Source: Rhynchospora pubera (taxonomy: Eukaryota; Streptophyta; Magnoliopsida; Poales; Cyperaceae). Taken from it: a DNA stretch of 64,000 nucleotides. Each line of letters starts with the position of its first letter. Positions within the stretch are counted from its first letter, which is position 1. The position numbers and the translations under genes were made by a program. The stretch lies in assembly GCA_028095005.1 (NCBI GenBank), contig CM051462.1:172245955-172309954 (forward strand), given 5' to 3'. Shown here one piece after another: positions 45,149-55,783 of this stretch. Below the pieces are notes generated by a model. The model was not told the DNA's origin and ran no database searches. It saw only the letters and a list, made by a program, of their open reading frames with translations.

Positions 45149-47440
45149 CTAATCGGATCCTGAACCACCTTCATCTTCAACAGGCTTGGGGACGTCTTCT
45201 GGCCAAGCTACTTGCTCTTCAGGCCAAGGGTATTGGGGAGCCACCATTTCTCCGAGAATATCAATTTTACCCGAAAGCACTTCACCATCAGGCCCTAACA
45301 GTCGGTCATCGGAGCGACGCCAAGTACATTCGGGTACTGCAGGAAGGTTGGGAATCTCGTCATCAGCCAAAAGTCCGAACTCTTGGTCAGTAATAGGATA
45401 AGACCATTGAAGACCACGGCAAACTCGAAGAAGAGCAGCCCTCAAGACAGGTGCACTCTGCATACCAGCTACTCGCTTGAATGCTCGAGAACGGAGAAAG
45501 TCGGGAAGCTGTTCATCAAAGATCTTATGCTTATCCTCTTCGGACAGAACAGAAGCGTCAGCAAGCAAGGAGTTTTCAACAGAGAGTTTGGTAACCTCCT
45601 CCTGAAGGATTCCCGAAATGGCCTCAGCTTTTGATCGCTTAGAGACTTCATCTGCCAATGCTTTTCGAGTAGAAGCTAGTTGACACACGGCTTGATTCCG
45701 TTGGTGCAAGGTTGAATCCAACTTCAAAAGCAAAAGATGCCTTATCAACTCGAAGTCCTCCAGTTTTCGAGCCTGTTCGGCATTCTCCCTTACTAAGTTC
45801 TGAGCGAGCAATACAATAAATTTGTTAGCGTCAACATAGTTATGGGTCATAGCATGCCAATCCTTATATTGTTGTGCATTTTCGACTTCTAAATTTTGTA
45901 CCTTGGATTTTTCCCTAGCTAACTCAGCATCCAGATAAGCAATTCGAGCTTCCTTCGCAGAAAAAATCGCTCGAAGTTCTGCCAGACAATTCGCCAAATG
46001 CGAAGAAGAGGGAGATCCCAGCTGCAATACAGTTGCGACATTATCCGTATCAACCACAGAAAGAGGAACATTGGCGTGAGGAACAGGAGTAGAGGCAGAA
46101 TGCATCAAGTCGTCCTCTTGTAAGAAAGATCGAGCAGGAGTCGGTGGACAATCATTCGCCGATCCTTCAAAGGGAACGTTAGAAGAAAGAGGTTCGGAAG
46201 TTGAAGCCAGTCCCGTTTTGGGTAGTCGAGATCTAGGAAGTCGGGAGGGCACCACGAACAACTCCTCATCCTCAGAGGTGTTCGCGACACTATGTCCTAG
46301 ATCCTTATGAGAAGTCGCACCGATGGACCCGACGGAAAGATTCTTTTCAGGACCAGCGTGAGAGGCTGAACCTTTTTCGGGGAGAGATGTCCCTTGAAGA
46401 TTGCAAGGACCTTGCTTGATTATGGGAGGGGCTGGTTTTGAAACACCGATATGTTGTCGAGCCTTCTTCAAGCGACGTTCCGAAGCAACAGTCGAACTTC
46501 CTCCTCTCTTCAAAACCTTTGGAGCAGCAGCTGGGGGAGGCGCCTGAGGATCAGCAATAATGTGAATAGGAGACTCTTCAGACACCGACGACCCATTGAA
46601 AACCAAGCGAAGAGGCCCTTCCTTCTTGATAAGTGCATCCAATCTAAGAAGAAAAGCATACTCTTCGATAGTAGGAGGGTCGATTACAACGTTGATAAAA
46701 CCATCCGTGTCCTTATTCCACTTCTTGGTGATACCGAACACATCCAAATAATCTTGGCGAATGTAGCAAAACTGATTTTCCCAACCATCTAATTTCTTTA
46801 TCTTTTCACCGAAAAGGACCATGTTCGCTTTATTGCGAACAGTGCAGAGATCCCCAGCTTTCGAAAAGCCGAAATAATGGCCAAACATTCTTGGAGAAGC
46901 AGTTAACCCTTCTATGTCCATAGCCAAAGAAAATAGAGTAACTACCCGTTCGAAAGATCGAACGATACACCAGGCGTTCGGGTGTAATTGACCCGGAGCA
47001 ATCTCGAGCAGAGAAAGAATCTCGGAAACAAAAGGAGAAAATGGGATATAAAAACCACATTTCGCGAGGGGGCTAAAAATAACTGCTCCTTTCTCCTCAT
47101 CGTATGGTCGATCTTCAGGTTCTGCGGCTATCAGGGCATCTTTTTCAGATAATCCTATTTGGCAGGATAGAGTATGTAAAGACCCTTCGTCCCAAGGCAG
47201 AGACTGGAAAGTAGGAGTCTTTTTGAACACCACATCCAAGGGACGAGAAGAACGACGATACGGCTCCTTCTTAGTGGCCACCCGACCTTTTCCTTTCTCG
47301 ACTTCATGAACGGAAGAAGGGGCGACAACTTCAGAAATTGCCAGAGCAGAAGGTTGAATCGCCACGAGTGGTTGCTCCTGAACAGGTATTTCGGGAACCC
47401 CTGAAGACTGCACTGAACGGTTGGAGCTACTAGAGGCCAT
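45149..47440 (-). CDS. antisense ORF of the Tat element (Transposase_28-like)
   Basis: Intact 763-residue ORF on the strand opposite gag and pol, with ATG at 47440-47438 and TAG at 45151-45149. The N-terminal third has the conserved fold of the plant 'putative gypsy type transposon' family (Pfam Transposase_28): KCGFYIPFSPFVSEILSLLE, APGQLHPNAWCIVRSFERV and HYFGFSKAGDLCTVRNK. A Ser/Pro-rich linker follows. Then comes a long predicted coiled coil (about residues 485-650: AELRAIFSAKEARIAYLDAE, LAREKSKVQNLEVENAQ, ADEVSKRSKAEAISGILQEE). The tail is acidic (PVEDEGGSGSD). Its function is unknown. It has been proposed as a nuclear or regulatory protein, but I infer nothing firm. A minus-strand TATA-like tttatattcc lies at about 47873-47886. 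Confidence 0.85.
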   Translation of the reverse strand: MASSSSNRSVQSSGVPEIPVQEQPLVAIQPSALAISEVVAPSSVHEVEKGKGRVATKKEPYRRSSRPLDVVFKKTPTFQSLPWDEGSLHTLSCQIGLSEKDALIAAEPEDRPYDEEKGAVIFSPLAKCGFYIPFSPFVSEILSLLEIAPGQLHPNAWCIVRSFERVVTLFSLAMDIEGLTASPRMFGHYFGFSKAGDLCTVRNKANMVLFGEKIKKLDGWENQFCYIRQDYLDVFGITKKWNKDTDGFINVVIDPPTIEEYAFLLRLDALIKKEGPLRLVFNGSSVSEESPIHIIADPQAPPPAAAPKVLKRGGSSTVASERRLKKARQHIGVSKPAPPIIKQGPCNLQGTSLPEKGSASHAGPEKNLSVGSIGATSHKDLGHSVANTSEDEELFVVPSRLPRSRLPKTGLASTSEPLSSNVPFEGSANDCPPTPARSFLQEDDLMHSASTPVPHANVPLSVVDTDNVATVLQLGSPSSSHLANCLAELRAIFSAKEARIAYLDAELAREKSKVQNLEVENAQQYKDWHAMTHNYVDANKFIVLLAQNLVRENAEQARKLEDFELIRHLLLLKLDSTLHQRNQAVCQLASTRKALADEVSKRSKAEAISGILQEEVTKLSVENSLLADASVLSEEDKHKIFDEQLPDFLRSRAFKRVAGMQSAPVLRAALLRVCRGLQWSYPITDQEFGLLADDEIPNLPAVPECTWRRSDDRLLGPDGEVLSGKIDILGEMVAPQYPWPEEQVAWPEDVPKPVEDEGGSGSD

Positions 47441-48055
47441 GAGATCTAGAAAGAATTGCCATAATTATTAGCAACACAGAACCAAACAACAAGGACAAAG
47501 TAACGAGGGGAGACACTTCTACTTCTGACGAAACGAGGTACACAATGGAACGGTACCAATAGAGAAAATATTAATGGAAGTTACACACCTATAGCCTGGT
47601 TGAGATCGCTCAAATACCAGTCATACCATGGGACACTTACGGAGAATAGAAAGTAAAAAACCAAAGAGGAATACCTTGAAAAGGAGTTCGCCGGAGTATG
47701 GGGTCTCGACGGAGGGTAAGAAGAAAGGAGTTCACCGGAGTAGGAGGTATTGACGGAGGGGAAGAAAGAAGGAGTTCACCGGAGGAAGAGGGAAAGAAGA
47801 TAAGGGAGCAATCGCCAGGAAGGAAAGAGGCAAGAAGAAGAAAGTAAAGAAGTGAAAGGAAAGAGAAATAGAGGAATATAAAGGAAGAAAGGGAAGGTTA
47901 AGAGGCGGAAATAAATGAGCGGGAAAGGTTTTTCACATTCCCCAATGTGAAGGTGAAGAGCCAGCATCAAAATCAAAGCGCCCATCAGAGGACAGCTGGA
48001 TACAGATCTCACCGCCTCAAGTATCGTGCAGAAGTCGCTTCTCAATCCGAAATGT
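47441..48055. other. leader region of the antisense ORF in the Tat element
   Basis: Purine-rich on the plus strand (GGAGTTCACCGGAG repeated near 47690, 47730 and 47770). On the minus strand it forms a pyrimidine-rich leader with a TATA-like box about 430 bp upstream of the antisense ATG. No ORF of note. Confidence 0.4.
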
Positions 48056-48712
48056 TTGGGTTCGGGACTCAAGGGCTTCACCACTTCGTGCTTCACCCAA
48101 GAGATGGGTTCGGGACTCAAGGGCTTCACCACTTCGTGCTTCACCCAAGAGTCATGTGTTCGGGACTCAAGGGCTTCACCACTTCGTGCTTCATCCAAGA
48201 GTCCTGTGTTCGGGACTCAAGGGCTTCACCACTTCGTGCTTCACCCAAGAGTCATGTGTTCGGGACTCAAGGGCTTCACCACTTCGTGCTTCATCCAAGA
48301 GTCCTGTGTTCGGGACTCAAGGGCTTCACCACTTCGTGCTTCACCCAAGAGTCATGTGTTCGGGACTCAAGGGCTTCACCACCTCGTGCTTCACCCAAGA
48401 GTCATGTGTTCGGGACTCAAGGGCTTCACCACTTCGTGCTTCACCCAAGAGTCATGTGTTCGGGACTCAAGGGCTTCACCACTTCGTGCTTCATCCAAGA
48501 GTCCTGTGTTCGGGACTCAAGGGCTTCACCACTTCGTGCTTCACCCAAGAGTCATGTGTTCGGGACTCAAGGGCTTCACCACTTCGTGCTTCACCCAAGA
48601 GTCCTGTGTTCGGGACTCAAGGGCTTCACCACTTCGCGCTTCACCCTAGAGTCCTGTGTTCGGGACTCAAAGGCTTCACCATTTCGTGCCCCACTTAAGT
48701 CCTGAACTTCGC
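48056..48712. repeat. 13-copy 50-bp tandem array in the Tat element
   Basis: Unit starts (cgggactcaa) at 48063, 48111, then every 50 bp from 48161 to 48661. The unit reads cgggactcaagggcttcacc + acttcgtgcttcacccaaga + gtcatgtgtt. Two main variants (CACCCAAGAGTCATG and CATCCAAGAGTCCTG) partly alternate, and the outer units are more diverged. Overlapping plus-strand readings of 180-250 codons here are a by-product. The array ends about 50 bp before the 3' LTR. Confidence 0.95.
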
Positions 48713-48762
48713 GACTTGATTTTCAACTTGCGATGAATACTCATCCCAAGTTCAAGGGCTTA

Positions 48763-49194
48763 TGATAGGGCCGGCCTGATAAAGCTCGGCCCGAATAGAA
48801 AGATACGGAGCCCAACCCAAAAGAGGCCTGCAATGGAGGTAAAGAAGCGGGAAAAGCTGAATTAAACCGCGCGCCCCAAATGAAGTCGGGGGGACAGGCC
48901 ATAACAAACTCATACGGAGCACCTCACCGAACATAAGTCGGGAGAATCTAGAGACATCAAGTAGGCTAACGGCTGTCGGGTGACGTCAGCGTTCTGTTAT
49001 GAAAAATAGGCCTATAAATAGAAGGGGTAGATCATTGTAATAGGGGTTGGCATTTTTGTAGAGAAGAGCGCCTGTATTAGGCAGATTGTAAACAGATTGT
49101 AATCCCCAAAAATAATCAATAAAGTTCATTTTCCACTCATTCTCATCTCTAAATTCTCTTGCGTTGTTAATCTCTGCCAAAAATGAGCTTATCA
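48763..49194 (+). repeat. 3' LTR of the Tat element
   Basis: 432 bp, same length as the 5' LTR, with four substitutions by eye. It ends TTATCA followed by the duplication ACTAC. The sequence before it (caagggctta) is only weakly purine-rich for a polypurine tract. Confidence 0.93.
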
Positions 49195-49199
49195 ACTAC
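49195..49199. repeat. TSD of the Tat element, right (ACTAC)
   Basis: Identical to 38321-38325. Confidence 0.9.
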
Positions 49200-50314
49200 C
49201 AACAACCACCTAAGCTTGATAGCCGTGATGCAGGAATGAGAATGGGCCCACAAAACATATCATGGAGGGAGCAAGGCAGCAGAATCATTGCACAACCTCT
49301 AAACTCACGATGATTCTAGCTAGTAGTACTCGTGGATCAAGGGGTGATTTTGGGTCAACCCTAGTCTCTTTGAAGAAAATTTTTTCAGTCTTATAGTTTC
49401 TTTCAATCGAATCTCCCTGGCAGTCCCGTAACTACATTGGTGTGCAGACAAACAATAGGGAGAAGTTTAAAGAAGTTAGTGAGGTTGTGGAGTAGAAAGG
49501 ATTTGAGGCTCCATTGGTTGTAAGCCATGAAGAAATTAGAATCGGCAGGTATTAAGGAGGCAAACAGTGAGAGTGTTAAGGAAAGTAGTGTTAATGGTCA
49601 TTGGATGAAGGGATGAATAACTTTCGAGCTGAAGAATGGTCTGAGATGATGTTTATTTTCGGAAAGTAGTGTTAATGCTTGAGCCAAAGGTGAGCAGTGA
49701 GCACTATTATGTGGTCAGAGAGAAATCACCATGGCTTCCCCTTAAAATTCACCTAATACCATATCTAGTGATATTCACAATTCTATAATTAAAAATATGC
49801 TTACTATGCTCCCTTTTTTGCTTTCTTCAGAATCCCATATAGGTTATATAGGTCTTCAGAAATCAGAAAACATCATTAGCTATTTAAAGCTAAACAGGTC
49901 AGCATTTGGATCTAATTGGAATTTGCTGCCTTTTCAGAGTGTTTTATCAATTTTAGGAGTGTCCAAATCAATTCCCTCTGCACCCTTGACCAATAGGAAT
50001 AGACTTGACCTCCTTTCTAATTTTGACCTCTGTTTGTTGCCCCTTCTCTGCACTAAGAGTGCTTAATCCCTTCTAATTAACCACTTGCAAATTTATTGAT
50101 CTCACTCGCACCTCCATTCTTGATATTTAATGATCTCGAATGTTGTAGAGACAATTTTGAAAGTATTGACTAATGAAATCATCACACTATGAGGATCATG
50201 ACACCAGAATTAAAATTGTGAAAATCACGATCTCAAAATTATGGACACTGTTGAAGTCAGCACCGAAATAAAAGGAATCCAATATTAAGGCCCAAGCCCA
50301 ATTCCGATGCAATC
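49200..50314. other. intergenic; flank of the Tat insertion and a MITE end
   Basis: The first 120 bp look exon-like (see findings). At 49956-49975 ggagtgtccaaatcaattcc matches the terminus of the MITE in eRF3 exon 2, without a recognised second end. Confidence 0.4.
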
Positions 50315-50317
50315 TAT

Positions 50318-50536
50318 GGTGTGTTTGGATGACTAAAGAATAGGGTATAAGAATAAGGATTTTCGGTTTGCGTGCTTATTCAAATTCCTTATTTTTATAT
50401 CATAATTTTGTTAGTATAGGAATAAGGACCCTTATTTCTTATTCTTGTGTTGTTTGGGTTGCACAAAAATAAGAATAAGCACGCAAATCGAAAATCCTTA
50501 TTCTTATACCCTATTCCTTAGTCATCCAAACAAACC
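50318..50536. mobile_element. MITE with about 64-bp terminal inverted repeats
   Basis: A 219-bp element. The left arm (ggtgtgtttggatgactaaa, then GAATAGGGTATAAGAATAAG) and the reverse-complemented right arm differ at only a few positions over about 64 bp. Flanks TAT and TAG (one mismatch) fit a 3-bp duplication, as in the ggctccgtttggat family. Confidence 0.85.
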
Positions 50537-51019
50537 TAGATGTTCATCAAGATTGATTAGTATGAACCGACTTTTAATGAATGTCAGTTGGACAAATCTA
50601 AAAATTGTTAGGCACTTTCTAGAACCGACATTGCTATATATAAAGAGGAACTTTATGGTCCATTTCAAGTGTGCGCACCAAAATAGTATAGGCTAGTATA
50701 TGTATGTGTGTTAGTAATTTGTATGTTGTATTAGTATAGTTGAGTAGTAATATAAGTATATTTGTGTGTATCGTTAGTCAACATATACTATGATTTTACT
50801 TTATCAATTTGGACGTTGACCGTCATACTCATTGCATCCAAGTTGCTATTCTTATACAACAATTATCATTTAATATTGATCAATTACCGATCATAAATAG
50901 TACAATGTCCGTGTTTTTGTTATCTAAATCTAATAACAAAAAAAATGATTTAAGATATCACATATGCTCATTTATTAGTTTAAAATTTGATTGCTTGAAA
51001 AAAATATGTTGTTTATCTT

Positions 51020-51322
51020 TTGGTATATAAATTGATCAAGTTTGCTTTACTTTAGCCGGTTGTATCGACAAGTGTTGAAAGAGCGTTTTCTGCCATGAAA
51101 CTTATTAAACCTTGTTTAAGAAGTCGAACATAATTTTTATCCTTTGTTGTATACATTGATCAAGTTTGCTTTACTTTAGCCGGTTGCAAAGGCAAGTTTT
51201 GAAAGAGCGTTTCCTGCCATGAAACTTATTAAACATCGTTTAAGAAGTCGTATGGAGATGAATTATGGAATGGTTATTTGGTTACCTACATATAGAAAGG
51301 GATGTATTCAAAGAGATTCCTA
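51020..51322 (+). pseudogene. hAT transposase C-terminal relic, internally duplicated
   Basis: Translating from 51020 gives LVYKLIKFALL, a stop, then PVVSTSVERAFSAMKLIKPC and LRSRT, the signature of the hAT dimerisation region in plant TTF-type/DUF4371 transposases. About 130 bp downstream the same segment is repeated with changes (PVAKASFERAFPAMKLIKHR, then LRSRMEMNYGMVIWLPTY). Stops and the duplication make it dead. The probable 3' terminus is near 51550-51567 (tggatccgcccgtg). The catalytic Asp/Glu domain is not recognisable upstream. Confidence 0.75.
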
Positions 51323-51581
51323 GGAAAGTAATTATGCAAAAATTCAAACTATCAAGTCCCACAACGTATTAGAAAAATTAAAATTATATATTTTTTTTCA
51401 AATTATTATTATTTTTTTGTGATTGATAGAGAAGTAAAGATTATCGAAAAATAACTAGATTTATGAAAAAGATTATGTTTTTGTAATATTTCAATTATAT
51501 GTGTTTACAATAATTTTTCATTTTTATTATATTATAATTTGTCTAGATTAAAAAAATGTTTTGGATCCGCCCGTGAGGCCG

Positions 51582-53310
51582 TGAGAAAGAGAGAGCGCCC
51601 GAAAAATGCAACTAGAAAATGTATGCTTGGCAAAGCTATATTCTCTCTTTTTTCTTGATAATATCGTCGCTTCACTTCATTCATCTACATTTTTGTCGTC
51701 CTTATTTTGTAAGAAAATAATAATAAATAGCAAATTTCTAGTCAATTATTTGAGTTAAAGATAAAACAATCAAGCCTCAAACTTTAAATATTCATAAGAA
51801 ATTCATAATTAGATCTTCAATGCAACCTCTAATTGAAGAGTGTTTCTCTTGATTTTTTAGATTGCCCGTATCAAGTTTTTTTTTTTTTTTGAAGAAAAAA
51901 TTCGTTTCAAATAAACTAATAAATTTCAAAGGGAAAAAAGTGAAAATGACAGAGTTTCAATTTAACATGAACATTAGAAATGACTAGCGATGGGTCTGAC
52001 CGATGAATTGACGAACAAAGAAGCTTGCGCATCCGTCAGGACAGATAATGTTCTCTCTCATGAAGCCTAAAACAGAGAATCCGAACACCTGCCTATCAAG
52101 CTGGAAAACATCCAACCGTCGGCACATCACCATTTCACATCTACTACTTGGGGTTTTGACTTTTGAGTTAATTATGGGTATATCAATCACCCTAATTTTA
52201 AATTTTTTTATGAAGGACATGCAAATTTTTATGAGCACATGTTCCTCATCCTGGAAAACATGCCAACCGAACAACAGAGACGCACAAAGAGAGTAAATTG
52301 GAAACCAAAGCACTCGGTAGCAAAAAGAAACTAGAAAATTAAAATAATTGTTCAGGATAATAATTTTTTGTATTTTTTCTTTTCAGTGCATTAATTACTA
52401 ACCGAATAATGAGTGGTCAATTTTTTTTTTTCAATGTTCACTTCATTCGCATGAGATGTCATATTAATTGAATGATATGTTCACTTCATATGCAAAACTT
52501 CACTCTTTTTCTAGAATTTCAAGCCTCAAATTGAGGTTGAAACTATTTGTTCTCACACGAGCTTGATATTGAACATTAGTTATTTTCATGTATGCAATAA
52601 CAAAGCATTTTTTTTCCAGTGTTGTCAGTGTTGTCTTTGCTTTTAATAAAAAAAAGGGACCATACAAATAATTAATTATTTATTTGATAAGACATTAGAG
52701 GAAACTAAGATAAGTAATATTATAAATCTCTTTTCAAACATAGCACCGTAGGTAAATTAATCAATCTATAAATCTATTTATTTAAGGATTACATGAATAT
52801 CATTGATTTTCTTTCGGGAATGATGGGTTTCATAAAAAAAAATTTAAATACTCTAAATCACTTTTCAAATATAAACTCGTCAATCTATTAGTTTGCTTCT
52901 GTATTCTATTTCACTCTATATTTTTTTATTTAATCTTTATTTATGTTATTTTTATAAAATTTCATGATGAGTGCTAAAACAAATTAGTCTAGCTAGTCAT
53001 TTGATCTTATAGTAATAATCTCTATACTACAACAAACTTTCACAGATTCTAATTTCTTGTCGTATATCCAAAGAAGAACTTAATTACTCCCTCCTTTCCT
53101 ATTTTGACTTAGGAACATGAATGCTTTGTGCCATAAAAAAGAAAACGATCCAATAAAAGATTTAATTCAAAAAGAAAGCGATAGTTCTAACAGTGATTTT
53201 TATGTTTAAGGAGTTCAGGAACTATAACAGTTAAGTACTTCTGGCAAGAGATCTCAGTATAAAAAGGCAGAGAAGTTAAGGTCTTCTCCTTGACACAAGC
53301 ATTGTAAAAA
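51582..53310. repeat. segmental duplication, copy B
   Basis: Matches 31838-35945 in the same order. It starts 15 bp after the hAT relic's terminus. It contains the empty site of the outer transposon of the nest (catccaaccg near 52109). A single Stowaway-like terminus (tactccctcc at about 53086) sits in a segment that differs from copy A. Confidence 0.8.
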
Positions 53311-55231
53311 AAAATTTACATGCTTTTAAGTTGTAAAGCTCGAAGAAGTAAATATATAGGGCAGATATAATTTTGATGAAGCATTTTTCACTAGAACCAT
53401 CATATTTGTCTCCACCTTTTTCAAGGTTATATTGGTACATGGCAGGCATGTATCCATTGAATGTTGAACTCGTCCATGACTTTGTTTGAAACAAGGTGGT
53501 CCATTTAGAGTCAAGTTTTCTTAAATAATCACGATGACATTTATTAAATTTCATCAAGTATGGTACTACAAATATCATTTATCTCTGGTGGTCCACATCT
53601 GTTTGAAAAAGTAAGGAAGATAAGATTTTTCTTTTTCTTTCAAACAGAAACTACAAAACAAGATATTATCAGATATCATAATTAATCGAATGTTTTTATA
53701 AAAAGCTCCTAATAAAAATTCTTACTGTTTCTTTTTGTTAGTAGCTTTCAGGATTTCATAGAGATCAGATCATTCAACATGTTGTTATGCAATCTACATG
53801 CTAGCCTACGGGTTGTTCACTCTAAAAAAAAATAATAATAATCTACATGCTTGCTAATAGCTTTCCCTTGCCACTCTTCTGTGTTCTTTCACGTACATAA
53901 GCATTCTTAATTTTATCAATTACAAGACCAAGATCATGTCAGTCTTTTGTCGGACTCCAGCACACGTCAGTTCCCATTTAAATTCTTAAAAATTACTCTA
54001 CTGTAATTGTTTATTTCCATTTCACACTATTATTATGAAAATTTTCATTTTTTCCTAACAAGACATGTAGAAGGTACAAAAAAAAAAAACAGATTTGCTC
54101 ATATGGAAATTTGTCAGATGGAAGAAAACTTTTACACAGAAGTCCAAAGATTTTTAATTTATTTATAATAATTTGATATATCTGTACAAGGGTTATTATA
54201 ATAACTAATTGAACTATTTTTTTTGATAGATTGCAACAGTGGAGGCAGCAAAACAATTCTACTGGGCATATATTTGTACAAGATGTTATCACCTTATGGG
54301 GTAGACAAATTTTCCTATTGATACTAGTAATATATTAAGAACTTCATGTATTTAAGCTTACTTTTCATGTTGTTTGCTAACTTGAACATGTAATCATCTT
54401 TAATTTCAGAATATAAAATGCTTCCTTTTTAATCCCTCCATGGTGGGTGGCTTTTTGATGAATATAGAAAACCACCTCAATTAACCCCTTATTATGTTAA
54501 AAAAACAAAAATTAAAACTAATCAGTTAAAAAAGGTAAATAAATTAATAAAATGACAAAAAAAAAGATCGATTGAATGATATAAAGATAAAAACATTAAC
54601 CATAGAAAATAGAGAAATAAAGGCTGAAGGTGCATGAGCTTTGCCCAAAAAAAATTTTTGAATTTTTTTTCGAAGAATTATCAAGTCTTCCCGAAATGTG
54701 ACCTAAGATGCCCTTGTTGTCCCTAATTAAAGGCTTAGAGGGGGTGAATAGACACAATTTCGGTTCTCTAAATTAGTATGGTCAATTTTTTGTTCATATC
54801 AATCAAGGTCTTGTACCACAAACACACAAGCAATTCACAACACAAGTAAATAAAGAGTTGACAAGCAATGTGATTACGGAGTTCCGACCCGCTAGGTTGA
54901 GCTAGCCTTAGTCGTATATCTTCAGAAGTTTCGCTACCACGAAAGGCGCGCTCCGTTCAATTCCACCAAAAATGGGACTACCAATTCGAACCGAATCGTC
55001 TCGTTACAAGAAACTCGAGGTGGATTGGTCTAACCTCTAACTAATCAACAAATGCACTCAAAGAATGAGGCTCTAAATCAAATCTCTCAAATTTGTGACT
55101 ACAAAACATTATGGGTTTGGTTAAAGCACACTAATCTCAAGTATTTAGCTAAGTAATGCTCAAAAATCAGAGGAGAATAGTCTCAGGTACTTGAAACTCA
55201 AGAGGAGGTATTTTCCAAGGTATTCAATCAG
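53311..55231. other. intergenic, AT-rich; diffuse repeats
   Basis: No supported gene. 54735-55230 begins with gagggggtgaatagacac, a phrase common at plant repeat boundaries, but I could not set limits for it. Confidence 0.35.
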
Positions 55232-55239
55232 TCAAAACT

Positions 55240-55775
55240 AAGGGTGGCAAAATAATTCATGACTCGTGACTCGCTCGAGATCGATTCGCTAATTATTCGA
55301 AATTAGCTCGCTCGAATTAATTTCAAGTTCTTAACTGAATCGAGCTTTCGAGCTCAAAATCAATTTTGAATCGAGTTCGAGCTATGCACAGCTCGCGAGT
55401 TATTCTGCTCGAATGTATACATCAATTTTCTATTTGTTGATACTAAATACCTCAAGCGGTAAGTCCAGTCCCAACCCATTCATCTTCTTTTAGATGAAGT
55501 CCCAAGTTTTTCCAAATTTTTCCATCGCACTGATGCCTCAAGTGGTCAAGCCCACTCTCCTGATCTCTCATTTCTCTCAACCTCACATTTTGTAGTGCCG
55601 ATTCGAGCTATTAACGAACCAAATTGAGTTAGCTCGAATTAATTTCGAGTCGAATACAAGCTAAAAATTTCAACTCGGGACTCCTTCACGAATCGAATCG
55701 AGTTAGCTCGAATCAATTTCGAATCGAGTTCGAGCTAGAGCTAGCTCGCTCGAACTCGGCTCGTTGCCACCCCTA
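55240..55775. mobile_element. 536-bp non-autonomous hAT element, GCTCGA-rich, copy 1
   Basis: Termini taagggtggcaa / ttgccaccccta and an exact 8-bp duplication gtcaaaac (55232-55239, 55776-55783). Both arms are dense in AGCTCG, TCGAAT and GAGTTCGAGCTA in opposite orientations, so the transcript would fold. Confidence 0.88.
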
Positions 55776-55783
55776 GTCAAAAC

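Larger units (their letters stand above)
38326..49194 (+). mobile_element. Tat-lineage Ty3/gypsy retrotransposon, non-autonomous, 10.9 kb
   Basis: Complete element bounded by 432-bp LTRs (TG..CA) and a 5-bp target duplication. Order: 5' LTR, PBS starting TGGCGCC, gag, RNase H, second (archaeal-type) RNase H, integrase, palindromic repeat array, antisense ORF, 50-bp tandem array, 3' LTR. The second RNase H plus a long antisense ORF downstream of pol is the Tat signature. Protease and the RT palm are missing: gag stops at 40632 and the next ORF starts in the RT thumb/connection. By eye the two LTRs differ at four positions of 432, so the insertion is very young. Such an element would need RT from a full-length relative. 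Confidence 0.95.

Noticed and set aside
47947..48705. Plus-strand ORFs of 180-252 codons
   Set aside because: Open frames through the 50-bp tandem array. The 50-bp period moves the frame at every unit, so the peptides are simple repeats.
43320..48712. CRISPR-like appearance of the two repeat arrays
   Set aside because: The sequences between repeats are poly(A) or identical, not unique spacers, and this is a plant retrotransposon.
53080..53110. Stowaway-like terminus tactccctccttt
   Set aside because: Only one end was seen. No partner terminus or TA duplication, so no element is called.
54735..54760. gagggggtgaatagacac repeat boundary
   Set aside because: Familiar from plant repeats but neither its other end nor its class could be determined.
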